A stretch of 60,831 nt of DNA, from contig NZ_QMDI01000001.1 of the NCBI RefSeq assembly GCF_003336755.1, positions 1 to 60,831 of the forward strand, written 5' to 3'. A model generated the notes under the pieces. That model was not told where the DNA came from, did no database searches, and saw only the letters and a list, made by a program, of their open reading frames with translations. This DNA is from Elioraea thermophila (ex Habib et al. 2022). Its GTDB lineage: Bacteria; Pseudomonadota; Alphaproteobacteria; Acetobacterales; Acetobacteraceae. A program made the translations under genes and the position numbers. Of this stretch, positions 1-9,308 are shown piece after piece. The stretch's first letter is position 1. The number at the start of each line of letters is the position of its first letter.

Positions 1-246
1 GTGGGCGCGGCGCGTGGCGGAGCGGCCGGTGCGGGGGCCGCCGAGGATTGCGCGACCCAGCTCGCGGTGGCGCGCGGCGGGCGGGCGGGAGCCCTGCCGG
101 CTGCGGAAGCCGCGCCGGCGGAGGCCGCGCCGGCGGAACGACCGGCCGAGGCGCCGGCGACGCCGCCGTCCGCCCCGGCGCAGCGCGAGCCTCAGGACCG
201 CCTGCCCGCGCCCCTGCAGCAGATTTTGCCGAGGCTCGGCCGATGA
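1..246 (+). CDS. C-terminal part of an unidentified Ala/Pro-rich protein
   Basis: The reading frame is open from the first base of the window and ends in a TGA that shares four bases (ATGA) with the start of the ATP12 gene. The 81 visible residues are almost entirely Ala, Pro, Gly, Glu and Arg, with a tandem-like AEAAPAE pattern, and finish in a slightly more ordered tail, PAPLQQILPRLGR. The GTG at base 1 need not be the true start, because the gene probably begins outside the window. I do not recognise a family. The overlap with ATP12 is the main reason to accept the frame. Confidence 0.45.
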   Translation: MGAARGGAAGAGAAEDCATQLAVARGGRAGALPAAEAAPAEAAPAERPAEAPATPPSAPAQREPQDRLPAPLQQILPRLGR

Positions 247-959
247 GGCGGTTCTGGACGACGACCGGGGTGATGGAGGGAGACGACGGCTGGCTTGTCC
301 TGCTCGATGGGCGGCCGATGCGCACCCCCGGCGGCGCGCCCTTCCGGGTCCCCGCCCGCGCCGTGGCCGAGGCCGTGGCCGAGGAGTGGGCGGCGGCCGG
401 CGAAGCCGGGGCGGAGATCCGCCTCGCCGAGCTCGTGCTCACCCGCATGGTGGCGACGGCGCTCGATCGCATCGCACCCGACCCGGGCCCGACCATCGAT
501 GCGCTGGCGAAATACGGCGAGACCGACCTGCTGTGCTACCGCACGGCGCACCCGCCCGAACTTGCTGCCCGGCAGGCCCGAGCCTGGCAGCCTCTCCTGG
601 ATTGGGCAGCGCTCGCGCTCGACGCCCCGCTCGTGGTGACGTCGGGGCTTGCTCATGTCGTGCAGAGCCCCGCGGCTCTGGCCGCACTCCGTGCGGCGCT
701 CGCCCGGGAGAACGCCTTTTCGCTCGCCGCCCTCGGCGTCGTCGTGCCGGCGCTCGGCTCGCTCGTGCTCGGGCTTGCGCTCGCGCATGGCCGGCTCGGC
801 CCCGACGAGGCGCATGCGATTGCCTTCCTCGAGGAGGCCTACCAGGCGGAGCAATGGGGCAAGGATGCGGAAGCGGAGGCGCGATTGGCCGGCATCGCAG
901 CCGAGGTGACGACTGCCCACCGTCTGATGGGTCTCGCGCGCATCGAAGCCCCGGCATGA
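243..959 (+). CDS. ATP12 family F1-ATPase assembly chaperone
   Basis: This 238-residue protein matches the alphaproteobacterial ATP12 family, chaperones that in mitochondria bind the F1 alpha subunit before alpha/beta assembly. It starts with MRRFWTT, followed by the conserved LDGRPMRTP segment near residue 30. It also has the family signatures TDLLCYR (about residue 100), a WQPLLDWA helix, and a C-terminal EEAYQAEQWG stretch. The ATG at 243 was chosen because it overlaps the upstream stop (ATGA) and sits directly before the conserved N-terminus. Its own stop overlaps the acylphosphatase start. The F1 operon it would serve lies about 50 kb downstream in this window. Confidence 0.9.
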   Translation: MRRFWTTTGVMEGDDGWLVLLDGRPMRTPGGAPFRVPARAVAEAVAEEWAAAGEAGAEIRLAELVLTRMVATALDRIAPDPGPTIDALAKYGETDLLCYRTAHPPELAARQARAWQPLLDWAALALDAPLVVTSGLAHVVQSPAALAALRAALARENAFSLAALGVVVPALGSLVLGLALAHGRLGPDEAHAIAFLEEAYQAEQWGKDAEAEARLAGIAAEVTTAHRLMGLARIEAPA

Positions 960-1225
960 AGACGGTGCGCATCCTCGTCTCCGGCCGCGTGCAGGGGGTG
1001 GGGTTCCGCGCCTTCGCTGTGCGGGAGGCGACCCGGCTCGGGCTCGATGGGTGGGTGCGCAATTTGCCGGACGGACGGGTGGAGGCGGTCGCCCAAGGCG
1101 GGGAAGACGCGGTCGCGCAGTTCGTCTGCGCCCTCCGTCGCGGCCCCGTCGCCGCGCGGGTGAACGAGGTCGTGGTGGAGGAGACTGAGGCGACGGTGCC
1201 GCCTGGTTTCGTACAGCGCGGCTGA
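956..1225 (+). CDS. acyP: acylphosphatase
   Basis: A small protein of 89 residues with the acylphosphatase fold signature. SGRVQGVGFRAF near residues 9-20 carries the phosphate-binding loop and catalytic Arg, and GLDGWVRNLPDGRVE contains the catalytic Asn. The family hydrolyses acyl phosphates such as carbamoyl phosphate and acetyl phosphate in the cytosol. The start overlaps the ATP12 stop by four bases, so the two genes are probably co-translated. Length and motifs are typical for the family and nothing appears missing. Confidence 0.93.
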   Translation: MKTVRILVSGRVQGVGFRAFAVREATRLGLDGWVRNLPDGRVEAVAQGGEDAVAQFVCALRRGPVAARVNEVVVEETEATVPPGFVQRG

Positions 1226-1306
1226 GGCTTCCGCAGGGGCGGTGGCGGCAGGGGGCTGGCCTCAAGTCAGCGCGGCGGCTACCACTCCGCGCCCGGAGAT
1301 CCAGCG

Positions 1307-1861
1307 ATGATCACGCTCCTCAACCGTCTGATCCTGGCCAGCCGCTGGGTGCTCGTCGTCTTCTACGTCGGGCTCGCGGTCGCGCTCTGCTTCTATGCCG
1401 TGCGCTTCCTGTGGAAGCTGAAGAAGTACTTCGAGGGCCTGTTCACCATGAGCGACGGCGAGACGCTGCTCGGCCTTCTCTATCTGCTCGACTCCGCCCT
1501 GGTCGCCGGCCTCGTGGTGATGATGCTGATCGCTTCCTACGACAGCCTGGTGGCGCGCCTGTCGGGCAAGGACGATGCGGCGAGCCTCGAGTGGGTGGGC
1601 GCGGTCGATCCCTCAAACCTGAAGATCAAGCTCGCGGTGGCGATCGTCGCCATCTCCTCCATTCACCTGCTGCAGATCTTTCTCAACGTCGACAGCTACA
1701 CCGACCGCCAGATCACCTGGATGATGGCGATCCATGGCGTGTTCCTGGTCGGCATCATCGCCATGGCGGTGATGGACCGGCTCGAGGGCTACGGGAAGAA
1801 GGAGAAGGCGAAGGCAGCCGGCACGAACGCCAAACTGCCAGCTGCCGCGACAGAGGCCTGA
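1307..1861 (+). CDS. UPF0114 (YqhA-like) membrane protein
   Basis: A 184-residue integral membrane protein of the UPF0114/YqhA family, whose function is unknown. Hydrophobic helices lie near residues 12-35, 50-75, 108-128 and 143-160. They are separated by the family-typical FLWKLKKYFEG loop, a MIASYDSLVARL segment and LKIKLAVAIVAISSIHLLQ. The C-terminal 25 residues are charged and Ala-rich, as is common in this family. The gene stands alone, pointing towards the aap operon end, with about 95 bases between the two stops. The nearby start has a plausible GAGATCC ribosome-binding stretch. Confidence 0.88.
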   Translation: MITLLNRLILASRWVLVVFYVGLAVALCFYAVRFLWKLKKYFEGLFTMSDGETLLGLLYLLDSALVAGLVVMMLIASYDSLVARLSGKDDAASLEWVGAVDPSNLKIKLAVAIVAISSIHLLQIFLNVDSYTDRQITWMMAIHGVFLVGIIAMAVMDRLEGYGKKEKAKAAGTNAKLPAAATEA

Positions 1862-1955
1862 CGTCTCGCCCCGCAGTCCCGGGGAGCCGTTCCGCACCGC
1901 CCCGTCACGATCGCCCCGCGCCACCCTCGACGCTGCCCGCCCGCCCTCGGTCGCC

Positions 1956-2750
1956 TCAGTGGCCAAGGATCTGGCTGAGGAAGGTGCGCAGCCGTTCGCT
2001 TCTCGGGTTGCCGAAGAACTCCTTCGGTGGCCCCACCTCCACCACCTCGCCGCGGTCCATGAAAACCACGCGGTCGGCCACCGTGCGGGCGAAGCCCATC
2101 TCGTGCGTGACCACCACCATGGTCATGCCCGATTCGGCGAGCTCGACCATCACGTCGAGCACCTCCTTGATCATCTCCGGATCCAGTGCGGAGGTCGGCT
2201 CGTCGAACAGCATGATCTTGGGCCGCATGCAGAGCGCGCGCGCGATCGCCACCCGTTGCTGCTGCCCGCCCGACAGCTGGCCCGGATACTTCTTCGCCTG
2301 TTCTGGAATGCGCACGCGGGTGAGGAACTCCATCGCGAGCTCCTCGGCTTCCTTCTTCGGCATCTTGCGCACCCAGATCGGCGCAAGCGTGCAGTTCTCG
2401 AGGATGGTGAGGTGCGGAAAGAGGTTGAAGGACTGGAACACCATTCCGACCTCGCGGCGGATGGCGTCGATGTTCCGCAGGTCGTCGGTCAGTTCGATGC
2501 CGTCGACGATGATCTGCCCTTCCTGATGCGTCTCGAGCCTGTTGATGCAGCGGATCATCGTCGACTTGCCCGACCCGGAGGGTCCGCAGACGACGACCCG
2601 CTCGCGCTCGCGCACGGTGAGCGAGACGTCGCGCAGCACATGGAGCGCGCCGAACCACTTGTTCACCTTTCGCAGCTCGATCATCGGCTTGGCGTCGGGC
2701 TGCACCGCGCTTCGCACCTGCACCTTGCCGAGCTCGCCCACCTCAGCCAT
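1956..2750 (-). CDS. aapP: general L-amino acid ABC transporter ATP-binding protein AapP
   Basis: The ATPase of a polar amino-acid ABC importer, 264 residues from the chosen ATG. Walker [10 protein letters not shown] is near residues 56-64, followed by the Q-loop ([11 protein letters not shown]), signature LSGGQQQR, Walker [14 protein letters not shown] and the switch histidine [10 protein letters not shown]. Order and neighbours (AapM, AapQ, AapJ upstream) identify the general L-amino acid system known in Rhizobium. An in-frame GTG at 2783 overlaps the aapM stop (GTGA). I prefer the ATG at 2750 because it has a strong GGAGGA six bases upstream and removes an unconserved N-terminal stretch. 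It is the last gene of the operon. Confidence 0.93.
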   Translation of the reverse strand: MAEVGELGKVQVRSAVQPDAKPMIELRKVNKWFGALHVLRDVSLTVRERERVVVCGPSGSGKSTMIRCINRLETHQEGQIIVDGIELTDDLRNIDAIRREVGMVFQSFNLFPHLTILENCTLAPIWVRKMPKKEAEELAMEFLTRVRIPEQAKKYPGQLSGGQQQRVAIARALCMRPKIMLFDEPTSALDPEMIKEVLDVMVELAESGMTMVVVTHEMGFARTVADRVVFMDRGEVVEVGPPKEFFGNPRSERLRTFLSQILGH

Positions 2751-2756
2751 CGCCGC

Positions 2757-2762
2757 TCCTCC
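2757..2762 (-). promoter_or_regulatory. ribosome-binding site deciding the aapP start
   Basis: On the minus strand this reads GGAGGA, six bases before the ATG at 2750. It lies inside the extension that an alternative GTG start at 2783 would add. The match to the anti-Shine-Dalgarno sequence is much better than anything before that GTG, so it favours the shorter AapP. Confidence 0.55.
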
Positions 2763-2779
2763 GCTCGCCTCGTCCCCTC

Positions 2780-3928
2780 TCACCGCCTGCGCCCCTTGTC
2801 GAGCTCGCGCTCGAGGTCCTGGCTGTACTTCGACATCGCAAAGCAGAACACGAAGTAGATCGCGGCGACGAACAGGTAGGCCTCCACCCCGAAGCCCTGC
2901 CAGGCCGGTTCGATGATCGAGGTCTTCGCCGTGTTGAGCAGATCGTAGATGCCGATGATCAGCACGAGCGAGGTGTCCTTGAACATGCCGATGAAGGTGT
3001 TCACCAGCGGCGGGATGGAGATCTTGAGCGCCTGCGGCAGGATGATGAGCCCCGTTTTCTGCCAGTAGGTGAGCCCGAGCGCGTCTGCGGCCTCATACTG
3101 GCCCTTCGGGATCGCCTGCAGCCCGCCGCGCACCACCTCGGCGAGGTAGGCGGCGGCGAACAGGATGATCGCGATCTGCGCGCGGAGCAGCTTGTCGATG
3201 TTCATCCCCTCGGGGAGGAACAGCGGGAACATCACCGAGGCCATGAACAAGAGCGAAATGAGCGGCACGCCCCGGATGAGCTCGATGTAGACGACGCAGA
3301 GCGCCTTCACCGCCGGCATCGAGGTCTGCCGCCGCCCGAGAGCGACGAGGATGGAGAGCGGGAAAGCGAACGCGATGCCGAAGGTGGCGAGGATGAGGGT
3401 GATGACGAGCCCGCCCCAGCGCTCCTGCTCGACATACGGCAGGCCGAACACGCCCCCCCACATCAGCACGCCGATCGCCGTCAGTGCGGCGAGCCAGATG
3501 AGCGCGAGTTCCTTGCGCCAGAAGCGGCGCATGGCGGAGATGACGTAGAGGGCGACGAAGATGACGACGACGAGGGCCGGCCGCCACTGCTCGTCGAACG
3601 GATAGAGGCCGAACAGGATGAAGCGGTACTTCTCACCGATCAGCGCCCAGCATGCGCCTTCGCCGCGTGCCGCGCGGCAGGCGGAGGTATCGACCTGCTG
3701 CCCCGTCCCCGGCACGTCCCAGATCGCGTTCACCACCGCCCAATTGAGGAAGGAGAGGGTCCAGGAAACGAGGAAGTAGGCGAGGAGAAGCGTGACCGCT
3801 GTGGAGAGCCAGGAGGAGAACAGGTTGGCCCTGAGCCACGCGATCGGGCCGAGGGCGAAACTCGGCGGCCGCCGTTCGATCGCCGGCGCGGCGCCGAGCG
3901 TGGCTGCTTCGGCGGAGGGCGGCGTCAT
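2780..3928 (-). CDS. aapM: general L-amino acid ABC transporter permease AapM
   Basis: A His/Glu/Gln/Arg/opine-type permease of 382 residues, matching the long AapM subclass. A first membrane block lies near residues 40-60 and a periplasmic-type loop with paired cysteines follows. The permease core then carries the EAA-type loop ([23 protein letters not shown]) that docks on the ATPase, followed by [21 protein letters not shown]. It forms the membrane channel with AapQ in the inner membrane. Its stop sits just before aapP and about 30 bases separate it from aapQ, consistent with one transcript. Confidence 0.93.
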   Translation of the reverse strand: MTPPSAEAATLGAAPAIERRPPSFALGPIAWLRANLFSSWLSTAVTLLLAYFLVSWTLSFLNWAVVNAIWDVPGTGQQVDTSACRAARGEGACWALIGEKYRFILFGLYPFDEQWRPALVVVIFVALYVISAMRRFWRKELALIWLAALTAIGVLMWGGVFGLPYVEQERWGGLVITLILATFGIAFAFPLSILVALGRRQTSMPAVKALCVVYIELIRGVPLISLLFMASVMFPLFLPEGMNIDKLLRAQIAIILFAAAYLAEVVRGGLQAIPKGQYEAADALGLTYWQKTGLIILPQALKISIPPLVNTFIGMFKDTSLVLIIGIYDLLNTAKTSIIEPAWQGFGVEAYLFVAAIYFVFCFAMSKYSQDLERELDKGRRR

Positions 3929-3959
3929 CGATCCGATCCCGTGACGAGCATCTGCGGTC

Positions 3960-5165
3960 TCACCGTTCCTTCAACGCGATCCGCGCATTGTACCAGTTCA
4001 TGAACAGGCTGATGGAGAGCGAGATCGTCAGGTACACCATCATGATGATGGCGATGCCCTCGATCGCCTGGCCGGTCTGGTTGATCGTCGTGTTCGCGAT
4101 CGAGACGATGTCCTGATAGCCGATGGCGACCGCGAGCGACGAATTCTTCGTGATGTTGAGGTATTGGCTGGTCATCGGCGGGATGATGACGCGCAGCGCC
4201 TGCGGCAGGATGACGAGGCGCAGCTGCTGGCCGCGGCTGAGCCCGAGGGCGGCAGCCGCCTCCCACTGCCCTTGGTGCACGGCGAGGATGCCCGCGCGCA
4301 CGATCTCGGCGATGAAGGCCGCGGTGTAAAGGACGAGGCCGAACAGCAGGGCCGCGAACTCGGGCGTGATGGTGCCGCCGCCGCGGAAGTTGAAACCCCT
4401 GAGCACGGGGCGATCCACGGTGAACGGCGCGCCCATGGCCCACCACACGCCGAGGGGAAGCCCGACCAGCAGCACGATGGCCCACGGCCAAAGGCGCGGC
4501 CGAACCCCCGTGGCCATCTGCCGTGCGGTGAAGAGGCGCGAGAGGCCCCAGGTCACAATCGCGCCGACGACGAGCGCGATCAGCGCCGCGGTGTGCGCCT
4601 CCTGCCATTCGATCCAAGGGAACTTGATGCCCCGGTTCGAGAGGTAGACCGACCCGAACGGGTTGAGCGCCTGGCGTGGCCCCGGCAACCCCTGCAGCAA
4701 CGCGTACCAGAACAGGAGCTGCAACAGCAGCGGCAGGTCGCGCAGCACCTCGACGTAGACGGCCGCGCACTTCGCCACCAACCAGTTCCGGGACAGCCGC
4801 GCGATGCCGATCACTGTGCCGAGGATGGTGGCGAGCACCGCGCCGATGATCGCCACGCGCAGCGTGTTCAGCACGCCGACGGTGAGGGCACGGAAGTAGG
4901 TGTCGGCGGGGGAGTAGGGGATCAGGCTCTCGCCGATCGGAAGCCCCGCCTCGCGTTCGAGGAAGCCGAAACCGGTCGCGATCTTGCGCACCTCGAGGTT
5001 GCGCATGGTGTTGTCGACCAGCCACCAGATTCCGAGCCCGACGAGGCCCAGGATGACCACCTGCCAGAAGACCGCGCGCACTGTCGGGTCACGCCAGGAA
5101 AGGGCGATGCCCCGCCGTGGCGGGGCGCGGAGGAAGCGGGGATCGGTGGTGGTCGGAGTCTGCAT
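3960..5165 (-). CDS. aapQ: general L-amino acid ABC transporter permease AapQ
   Basis: The second permease subunit, 401 residues, in the long form typical of AapQ. It has an N-terminal membrane helix near residues 30-50, the conserved NTLRVAIIGAVLATILGTVIGIARLS block and a cytoplasmic/periplasmic middle segment. The EAAAALGLSRGQQLRLVILPQALRVIIPP docking loop precedes NITKNSSLAVAIGYQDIVS. It pairs with AapM to move polar amino acids brought by AapJ. It is encoded between aapJ (about 65 bases upstream) and aapM. Confidence 0.93.
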   Translation of the reverse strand: MQTPTTTDPRFLRAPPRRGIALSWRDPTVRAVFWQVVILGLVGLGIWWLVDNTMRNLEVRKIATGFGFLEREAGLPIGESLIPYSPADTYFRALTVGVLNTLRVAIIGAVLATILGTVIGIARLSRNWLVAKCAAVYVEVLRDLPLLLQLLFWYALLQGLPGPRQALNPFGSVYLSNRGIKFPWIEWQEAHTAALIALVVGAIVTWGLSRLFTARQMATGVRPRLWPWAIVLLVGLPLGVWWAMGAPFTVDRPVLRGFNFRGGGTITPEFAALLFGLVLYTAAFIAEIVRAGILAVHQGQWEAAAALGLSRGQQLRLVILPQALRVIIPPMTSQYLNITKNSSLAVAIGYQDIVSIANTTINQTGQAIEGIAIIMMVYLTISLSISLFMNWYNARIALKER

Positions 5166-5231
5166 CGGCGTCGGTCGCGGATGGGGAGGGGCGGGAGGCG
5201 ATCGCGCCGCTCCCGCCCGTCCCCTGCCTCC

Positions 5232-6251
5232 TCAGCGGATCGGCGGCGCGTACATGAGCCCGCCCTGAGTCCAGAGCGCGTTGATGCCCCGCGGCACGCC
5301 CATCGGCGTGATGTTGCGCTCCCACATCTCCCCGAAGTTCCCCACCTGCTTGATGATGTTGTAGGCCCAGCGGTTGTCGAGCCCCATCATCTGCCCGATG
5401 CCGCCCGTCACCCCGAGCAGGCGCTGGATGTCGGGCACCTGGCTCGTCAGCATCTGATCGACGTTCGCGCTGGTCACGCCGAGCTCCTCGGCCGCGATCT
5501 GCGCGAACAGCGACCAGCGCACGATGTCGAAGAAGCGCTGGTCGCCCTTGCGCACCACGGGGCCGAGCGGCTCCTTCGAGATGATCTCGGGCAACATCAC
5601 GTACTGTTCCGCGTTCGGCCCCTGGGTGAAGCGGAAGGAGGCGAGGGCCGAGGCGTCGGAGGTGTAGACGTCGCAGCGGCCCGAGATGAAGGCGGCGCGG
5701 ATCTCCTCGAGGCTCTCGATCACCACCGGGCGGAAGCTCATCCGGTTGGTGCGGAAGAAGTCGGCGAGGTTGAGCTCGGTCGTGGTGCCCGGCTGCACGC
5801 AGACGGTGGCCCCGTCGAGCTGCTTGGCCGAGGTGACGCCGAGCGCGCGTTTCACCATGAAGGCCTGGCCGTCGTAGAAGTTGATCCCCGCGAACTGGAA
5901 GCCCAAGAAGGCCTCGCGGCCGAGCGTCCAGGTCGTGTTGCGGTAGAGGAGATCGACCTCGCCCGACTGCAGGGCCGGGAAACGGTTCTGGCTCGTCGTC
6001 GGAACGAAGCGCACGCGGTTCGCGTCGCCGAAGATGGCGGCGGCGACGGTACGGCAGCCGTCGGCGTCGAGCCCGCGCCACACCCCCTGGCTGTCCGGGT
6101 TGGAGAAGCCGGCAACCCCCGTGGTGACGCCGCAGACCACCTGGCCGCGGGCGCGGATCGCGTCCAGCGTCGGCGATTGTTGCGCGACCGCTTCGGCGGC
6201 CGGCAGGGCGATGGCCAGTGCCAGGGCACCGGCGCGCATGGCAGTGTGCAT
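5232..6251 (-). CDS. aapJ: amino acid ABC transporter substrate-binding protein AapJ
   Basis: A periplasmic solute-binding protein of 339 residues. A cleavable signal peptide (MHTAMRAGALALAIALPAA, cut near AVAQ) precedes a mature domain starting with TLDAIRARGQVVCGV, typical of the family-3 binding proteins. Conserved AapJ features include GFSNPDSQGVWRGLDAD, LLYRNTTWTLGRE and the C-terminal PRGINALWTQGGLMYAPPIR. An in-frame start exists 75 bases upstream, but the signal peptide fits only the ATG at 6251. It is the first gene of aapJQMP. The 160-base gap to proA on the opposite strand should hold its promoter. Confidence 0.93.
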   Translation of the reverse strand: MHTAMRAGALALAIALPAAEAVAQQSPTLDAIRARGQVVCGVTTGVAGFSNPDSQGVWRGLDADGCRTVAAAIFGDANRVRFVPTTSQNRFPALQSGEVDLLYRNTTWTLGREAFLGFQFAGINFYDGQAFMVKRALGVTSAKQLDGATVCVQPGTTTELNLADFFRTNRMSFRPVVIESLEEIRAAFISGRCDVYTSDASALASFRFTQGPNAEQYVMLPEIISKEPLGPVVRKGDQRFFDIVRWSLFAQIAAEELGVTSANVDQMLTSQVPDIQRLLGVTGGIGQMMGLDNRWAYNIIKQVGNFGEMWERNITPMGVPRGINALWTQGGLMYAPPIR

Positions 6252-6411
6252 GGAACCCTCGTCCCCAGTTCGTTCGTGCCTCACTGCCGTGTGCCGGGCG
6301 CCCGACCGCGCTCTCCGGCGCGGCATGCCGGTAACGTGGGGCAGATTTGCGTTTCGATCAATGGTCGGGGCGGCCGTTCCGCCAACGGCGAGGCTGCGTT
6401 AGGGTCGCGCC

Positions 6412-7710
6412 ATGGCTGTTCTGGTCAACCTCGCCCCCGAACTCCGACCGCAGGCCGATGCCTTTGGCGACTTCGCCGTCCTCGCCAAGGCCGCGCGCGA
6501 TGCTGCCCGCCTTGTCGCCCGCCTGCCGGCCGAGACCCGTGCGGCCGGGCTGCGCGAGGCCGCGCGCGCGCTCCGGCAGGCCGAGTCGGCCATCCTCGAG
6601 GCGAACGCGGCCGACCTCGCGGCGGCGCGTCTTGCCGGCCAGAGCGGCGCCTTCCTCGACCGGTTGGCGCTGACGCCCGCGCGGGTGGAGGCCTTGGCAG
6701 CGGGGGTTGAGACGGTGGCGAGGTTGCCTGACCCGGTCGGGCGCGTGCTCGCGGAATGGACGCGCCCCAACGGGTTGCGCATCCGCCGCGTCACACAACC
6801 GCTGGGGGTGATCGGCATGATCTTCGAAAGCCGCCCCAACGTGGCGGCGGATGCCGCGGCGATTGCGCTCAAATCCGGCAATGCGATCGTACTCCGCGGC
6901 GGGTCGGAAAGCCTCCGCTCGGTCGGCGCCATCCACGCTGCCTTCGTCGCGGGTCTCGCCGCGGCCGGCGTGCCGGAGGCCGCCGTGCAGGTGGCGCCAA
7001 CGGCGGACAGGGGATTCGTCGCCGCCATGCTCGGCGCGTCGGGGCTGATCGACGTCATCATTCCGCGCGGCGGGAAATCTCTCGTGACCCGCGTGCAGGC
7101 CGAGGCGCGCGTGCCGGTGCTCGCCCACGCCGAGGGGCTGTGCCACACCTTCGTTCACGCCTCGGCCGATCTCGCCAAGGCGCGCGCGATCGTGGCGAAC
7201 GCGAAGATGCGCCGCACCGGGATCTGCGGCGCAACCGAAACGCTCCTCGTCGATGCCGCTTGCGCGGCCACGCACCTCGACCCCATCCTGGACGATCTCG
7301 CCGCTCTCGGCTGCGCGTTCCGCGCCTGCCCGCGAACGCGCGCCCTGCGCCCCGACCTTCCGGCGGCGACGGAAGAGGACTTCGCCACCGAGTGGCTCGA
7401 TGCGATCCTCAATGTCGCGATCGTCGATGGCGTGGAGGGCGCCATCGCGCATATCTGCCGCTTCGGTTCCGAGCATACGGACGCGATCGTGGCGGAAGAT
7501 ACGCTGGCGATCGAAACGTTCCTGAACGGGATCGACAGTGCGATCGCCATTGCCAACGCCTCGACCCAGTTCGCCGACGGCGGGGAGTTCGGCTTCGGCG
7601 CCGAGATCGGCATTGCGACGGGCCGCATCCATGCCCGCGGGCCGATCGGGCCCGACCAGCTCGTCACCTTCCGCTACCACGTGATCGGCACGGGCCAAGT
7701 CCGCGCATGA
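6412..7710 (+). CDS. proA: glutamate-5-semialdehyde dehydrogenase (gamma-glutamyl phosphate reductase)
   Basis: A 432-residue cytosolic enzyme that makes glutamate semialdehyde from gamma-glutamyl phosphate with NADPH in proline synthesis. The aldehyde-dehydrogenase fold is visible: [25 protein letters not shown] near residues 135-160, [10 protein letters not shown], and the catalytic cysteine in GICGATE at residue 272. The ending [21 protein letters not shown] is the ProA C-terminus. The stop overlaps the next gene by four bases, so it is coupled to nadD-rsfS. proB is not in this window. Confidence 0.96.
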   Translation: MAVLVNLAPELRPQADAFGDFAVLAKAARDAARLVARLPAETRAAGLREAARALRQAESAILEANAADLAAARLAGQSGAFLDRLALTPARVEALAAGVETVARLPDPVGRVLAEWTRPNGLRIRRVTQPLGVIGMIFESRPNVAADAAAIALKSGNAIVLRGGSESLRSVGAIHAAFVAGLAAAGVPEAAVQVAPTADRGFVAAMLGASGLIDVIIPRGGKSLVTRVQAEARVPVLAHAEGLCHTFVHASADLAKARAIVANAKMRRTGICGATETLLVDAACAATHLDPILDDLAALGCAFRACPRTRALRPDLPAATEEDFATEWLDAILNVAIVDGVEGAIAHICRFGSEHTDAIVAEDTLAIETFLNGIDSAIAIANASTQFADGGEFGFGAEIGIATGRIHARGPIGPDQLVTFRYHVIGTGQVRA

Positions 7711-8765
7711 CGGCAGTCCGCCGCGGCCGTTCCCGCCGGCCTGCGCCGCTCGCCAAACCCGGCGCACCGGGACGGTGGGGTGACGGGCGGAAGGTGCGCA
7801 TCGGGCTGCTCGGCGGTTCGTTCAACCCGGCCCACGAGGGGCATCGCACGATTGCCGAGACGGCACGGAAACGATTGCGTCTCGATGCCGTCTGGCTGCT
7901 CGTCTCGCCGGGCAATCCGCTCAAGCCGGCACGCGGCATGGCGCGGTTGGACCGACGCCTCGCCTCCGCGCGCGATGTCGTGGCCGGCAACGCGCGGCTG
8001 ATCGCGACGGACCTCGAGGCCCGTCTCGGCACCCGCTACACGATCGACACGATTCGGCGGCTGCGGGCGCGATTTCCCCGCGTTCGCTTCGTATGGCTGA
8101 TGGGAGCGGACAACCTGATCCAGATCCCGCGCTGGCAGTTCTGGCGCGCGATCTTCCGTCACGTTCCTGTCGCGGTGTTTCCGCGCCCTGGCTTCACGCG
8201 TGCCGCCGTCGCGTCGCGCGCGGCGCGTCTGTTCCGATCCCGTTTCGTTCCCCCTGCGCGCGCGGGCGCCCTCCGGTTCGCGACACCGCCCGCCTGGACC
8301 CTGCTGCCCATGCGCGAGCACCCGGCTTCGGCCACCGCCATCCGCGCCGGCAAGGCAGCCGTGCCCCGACCCCGTCGCCGGCGCGCAGCCGCACTGCCTG
8401 AGGCTGCGCTCGATGCACTGGTGAAACGCATCGTCGCCCGTCTCGAGGACGACAAGGCCGAGGATGTCGTCGTGCTCGACATCCTTGGCAAGGCGGCCTT
8501 CGCCGACCGGATGGTGATCGCCTCCGGGCTCTCGGGACGGCAGCTGAAAGCGATGGCGGAACACCTGCTTGATCTGCTCGAGGGCGAGGGACTGCGCGTG
8601 CGGGCAGAGGGCCTGGGGAGTTCCGATTGGGTGCTGCTCGATGTCGGCGACGTCGTGGTCCACCTGTTTCGACCCGAGACGCGCGCCCACTACGCCCTCG
8701 AGAAGATGTGGGGGATGAGCCTGCCCGGCGAGGAGGCGTCGCACGGGGAGGTACGGCGGGCGTGA
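7707..8765 (+). CDS. nadD: NadD-RsfS fusion: nicotinate-nucleotide adenylyltransferase joined to ribosome silencing factor
   Basis: One uninterrupted frame of 352 residues carries two proteins that are normally separate neighbours. Residues about 29-213 are NadD, with the nucleotidyltransferase motif [11 protein letters not shown] (36-46), MGADNL and the terminal SATAIR motif; this enzyme adenylates nicotinate mononucleotide in NAD synthesis. Residues about 236-352 are RsfS (RsfA/Iojap), with [28 protein letters not shown] and [15 protein letters not shown]; this factor binds L14 of the 50S subunit. An Arg/Ala/Pro linker joins them. In-frame GTG codons at 8361 and 8421 could also start a free RsfS. 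ATGA overlap with proA fixes the start, and GTGA overlap links to rlmH. Confidence 0.9.
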   Translation: MTAVRRGRSRRPAPLAKPGAPGRWGDGRKVRIGLLGGSFNPAHEGHRTIAETARKRLRLDAVWLLVSPGNPLKPARGMARLDRRLASARDVVAGNARLIATDLEARLGTRYTIDTIRRLRARFPRVRFVWLMGADNLIQIPRWQFWRAIFRHVPVAVFPRPGFTRAAVASRAARLFRSRFVPPARAGALRFATPPAWTLLPMREHPASATAIRAGKAAVPRPRRRRAAALPEAALDALVKRIVARLEDDKAEDVVVLDILGKAAFADRMVIASGLSGRQLKAMAEHLLDLLEGEGLRVRAEGLGSSDWVLLDVGDVVVHLFRPETRAHYALEKMWGMSLPGEEASHGEVRRA

Positions 8766-9229
8766 TCCCGCCTCTCGTCGTGCTCGCGGTCGGGCGGGGC
8801 AGGGGGAGCGCGGAGCAGGCGCTGTTCGACCGCTATGCCGCCCGGCTGAGGCCCGCTCCGCGCCTCGTCGAGATCGCGGAGGCCCGCGGCGGCCCCGCCC
8901 AGATCCGCCGCCGGGAAGGGGAGGCGATCCTGCGCGCCCTTCCCGCGGGGGCCGACCTCATCGCGCTGGACCTCGGCGGCGAGGACCTCGCCTCGGCGGC
9001 CTTCGCCGCCCGCCTCGCCCGCCTGGCCGAGGCCGGCCGGACCGCGGCCTTCGCCATCGGCGGCGCCGAGGGGCTCGATCGCGCCGTGCTCGACCGCGCG
9101 GCCTGGGTGTTCGCCTTCGGCCGCGCCACCTGGCCGCATCTCCTGGTGCGCGCCATGCTCGCCGAGCAACTGTATCGCGCGGCGAGCCTCCTCGCCGGCC
9201 ACCCCTACCATCGCGCCGGCAGGCCCTGA
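8762..9229 (+). CDS. rlmH: 23S rRNA (pseudouridine1915-N3)-methyltransferase
   Basis: A SPOUT-class methyltransferase of 155 residues that modifies pseudouridine 1915 of 23S rRNA. The knotted C-terminal domain shows LIALDLGGEDLAS, AFAIGGAEGLDRAVL and FGRATWPHLLVRAMLAEQLYRA, ending near HPYHRAG as in the family. The GTG at 8762 overlaps the preceding stop (GTGA), which decides the start. Its place directly after rsfS is the usual order in proteobacteria. Confidence 0.94.
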   Translation: MIPPLVVLAVGRGRGSAEQALFDRYAARLRPAPRLVEIAEARGGPAQIRRREGEAILRALPAGADLIALDLGGEDLASAAFAARLARLAEAGRTAAFAIGGAEGLDRAVLDRAAWVFAFGRATWPHLLVRAMLAEQLYRAASLLAGHPYHRAGRP

Positions 9230-9308
9230 TCGCGCCCCACCTTCCTTTCGCCGCAGGCCTGGGCCATCTCCCGCCCCGATCCGTCATCCAAGCTTCGGGG
9301 TCGTCACG

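Noticed and set aside
100-150. A short tandem repeat (GCCGCGCCGGCGGAG-like) in the first gene fragment.
   Set aside because: It reflects the Ala/Pro/Glu-rich coding content and is only two imperfect units.
1869-1884. A CCCCG/CGGGG hairpin between the UPF0114 gene and aapP.
   Set aside because: Five pairs with no T-run; common by chance in GC-rich DNA.
4633-4665. A tRNA-like GGTTCGA stretch in the aap region.
   Set aside because: It lies within the intact aapQ frame and has no acceptor or anticodon stem around it.
4164-6710. Very long plus-strand open frame of 848 codons through the aap operon.
   Set aside because: It is antisense to aapQ and aapJ and has the His/Arg/Asp-rich composition of high-GC shadow frames.
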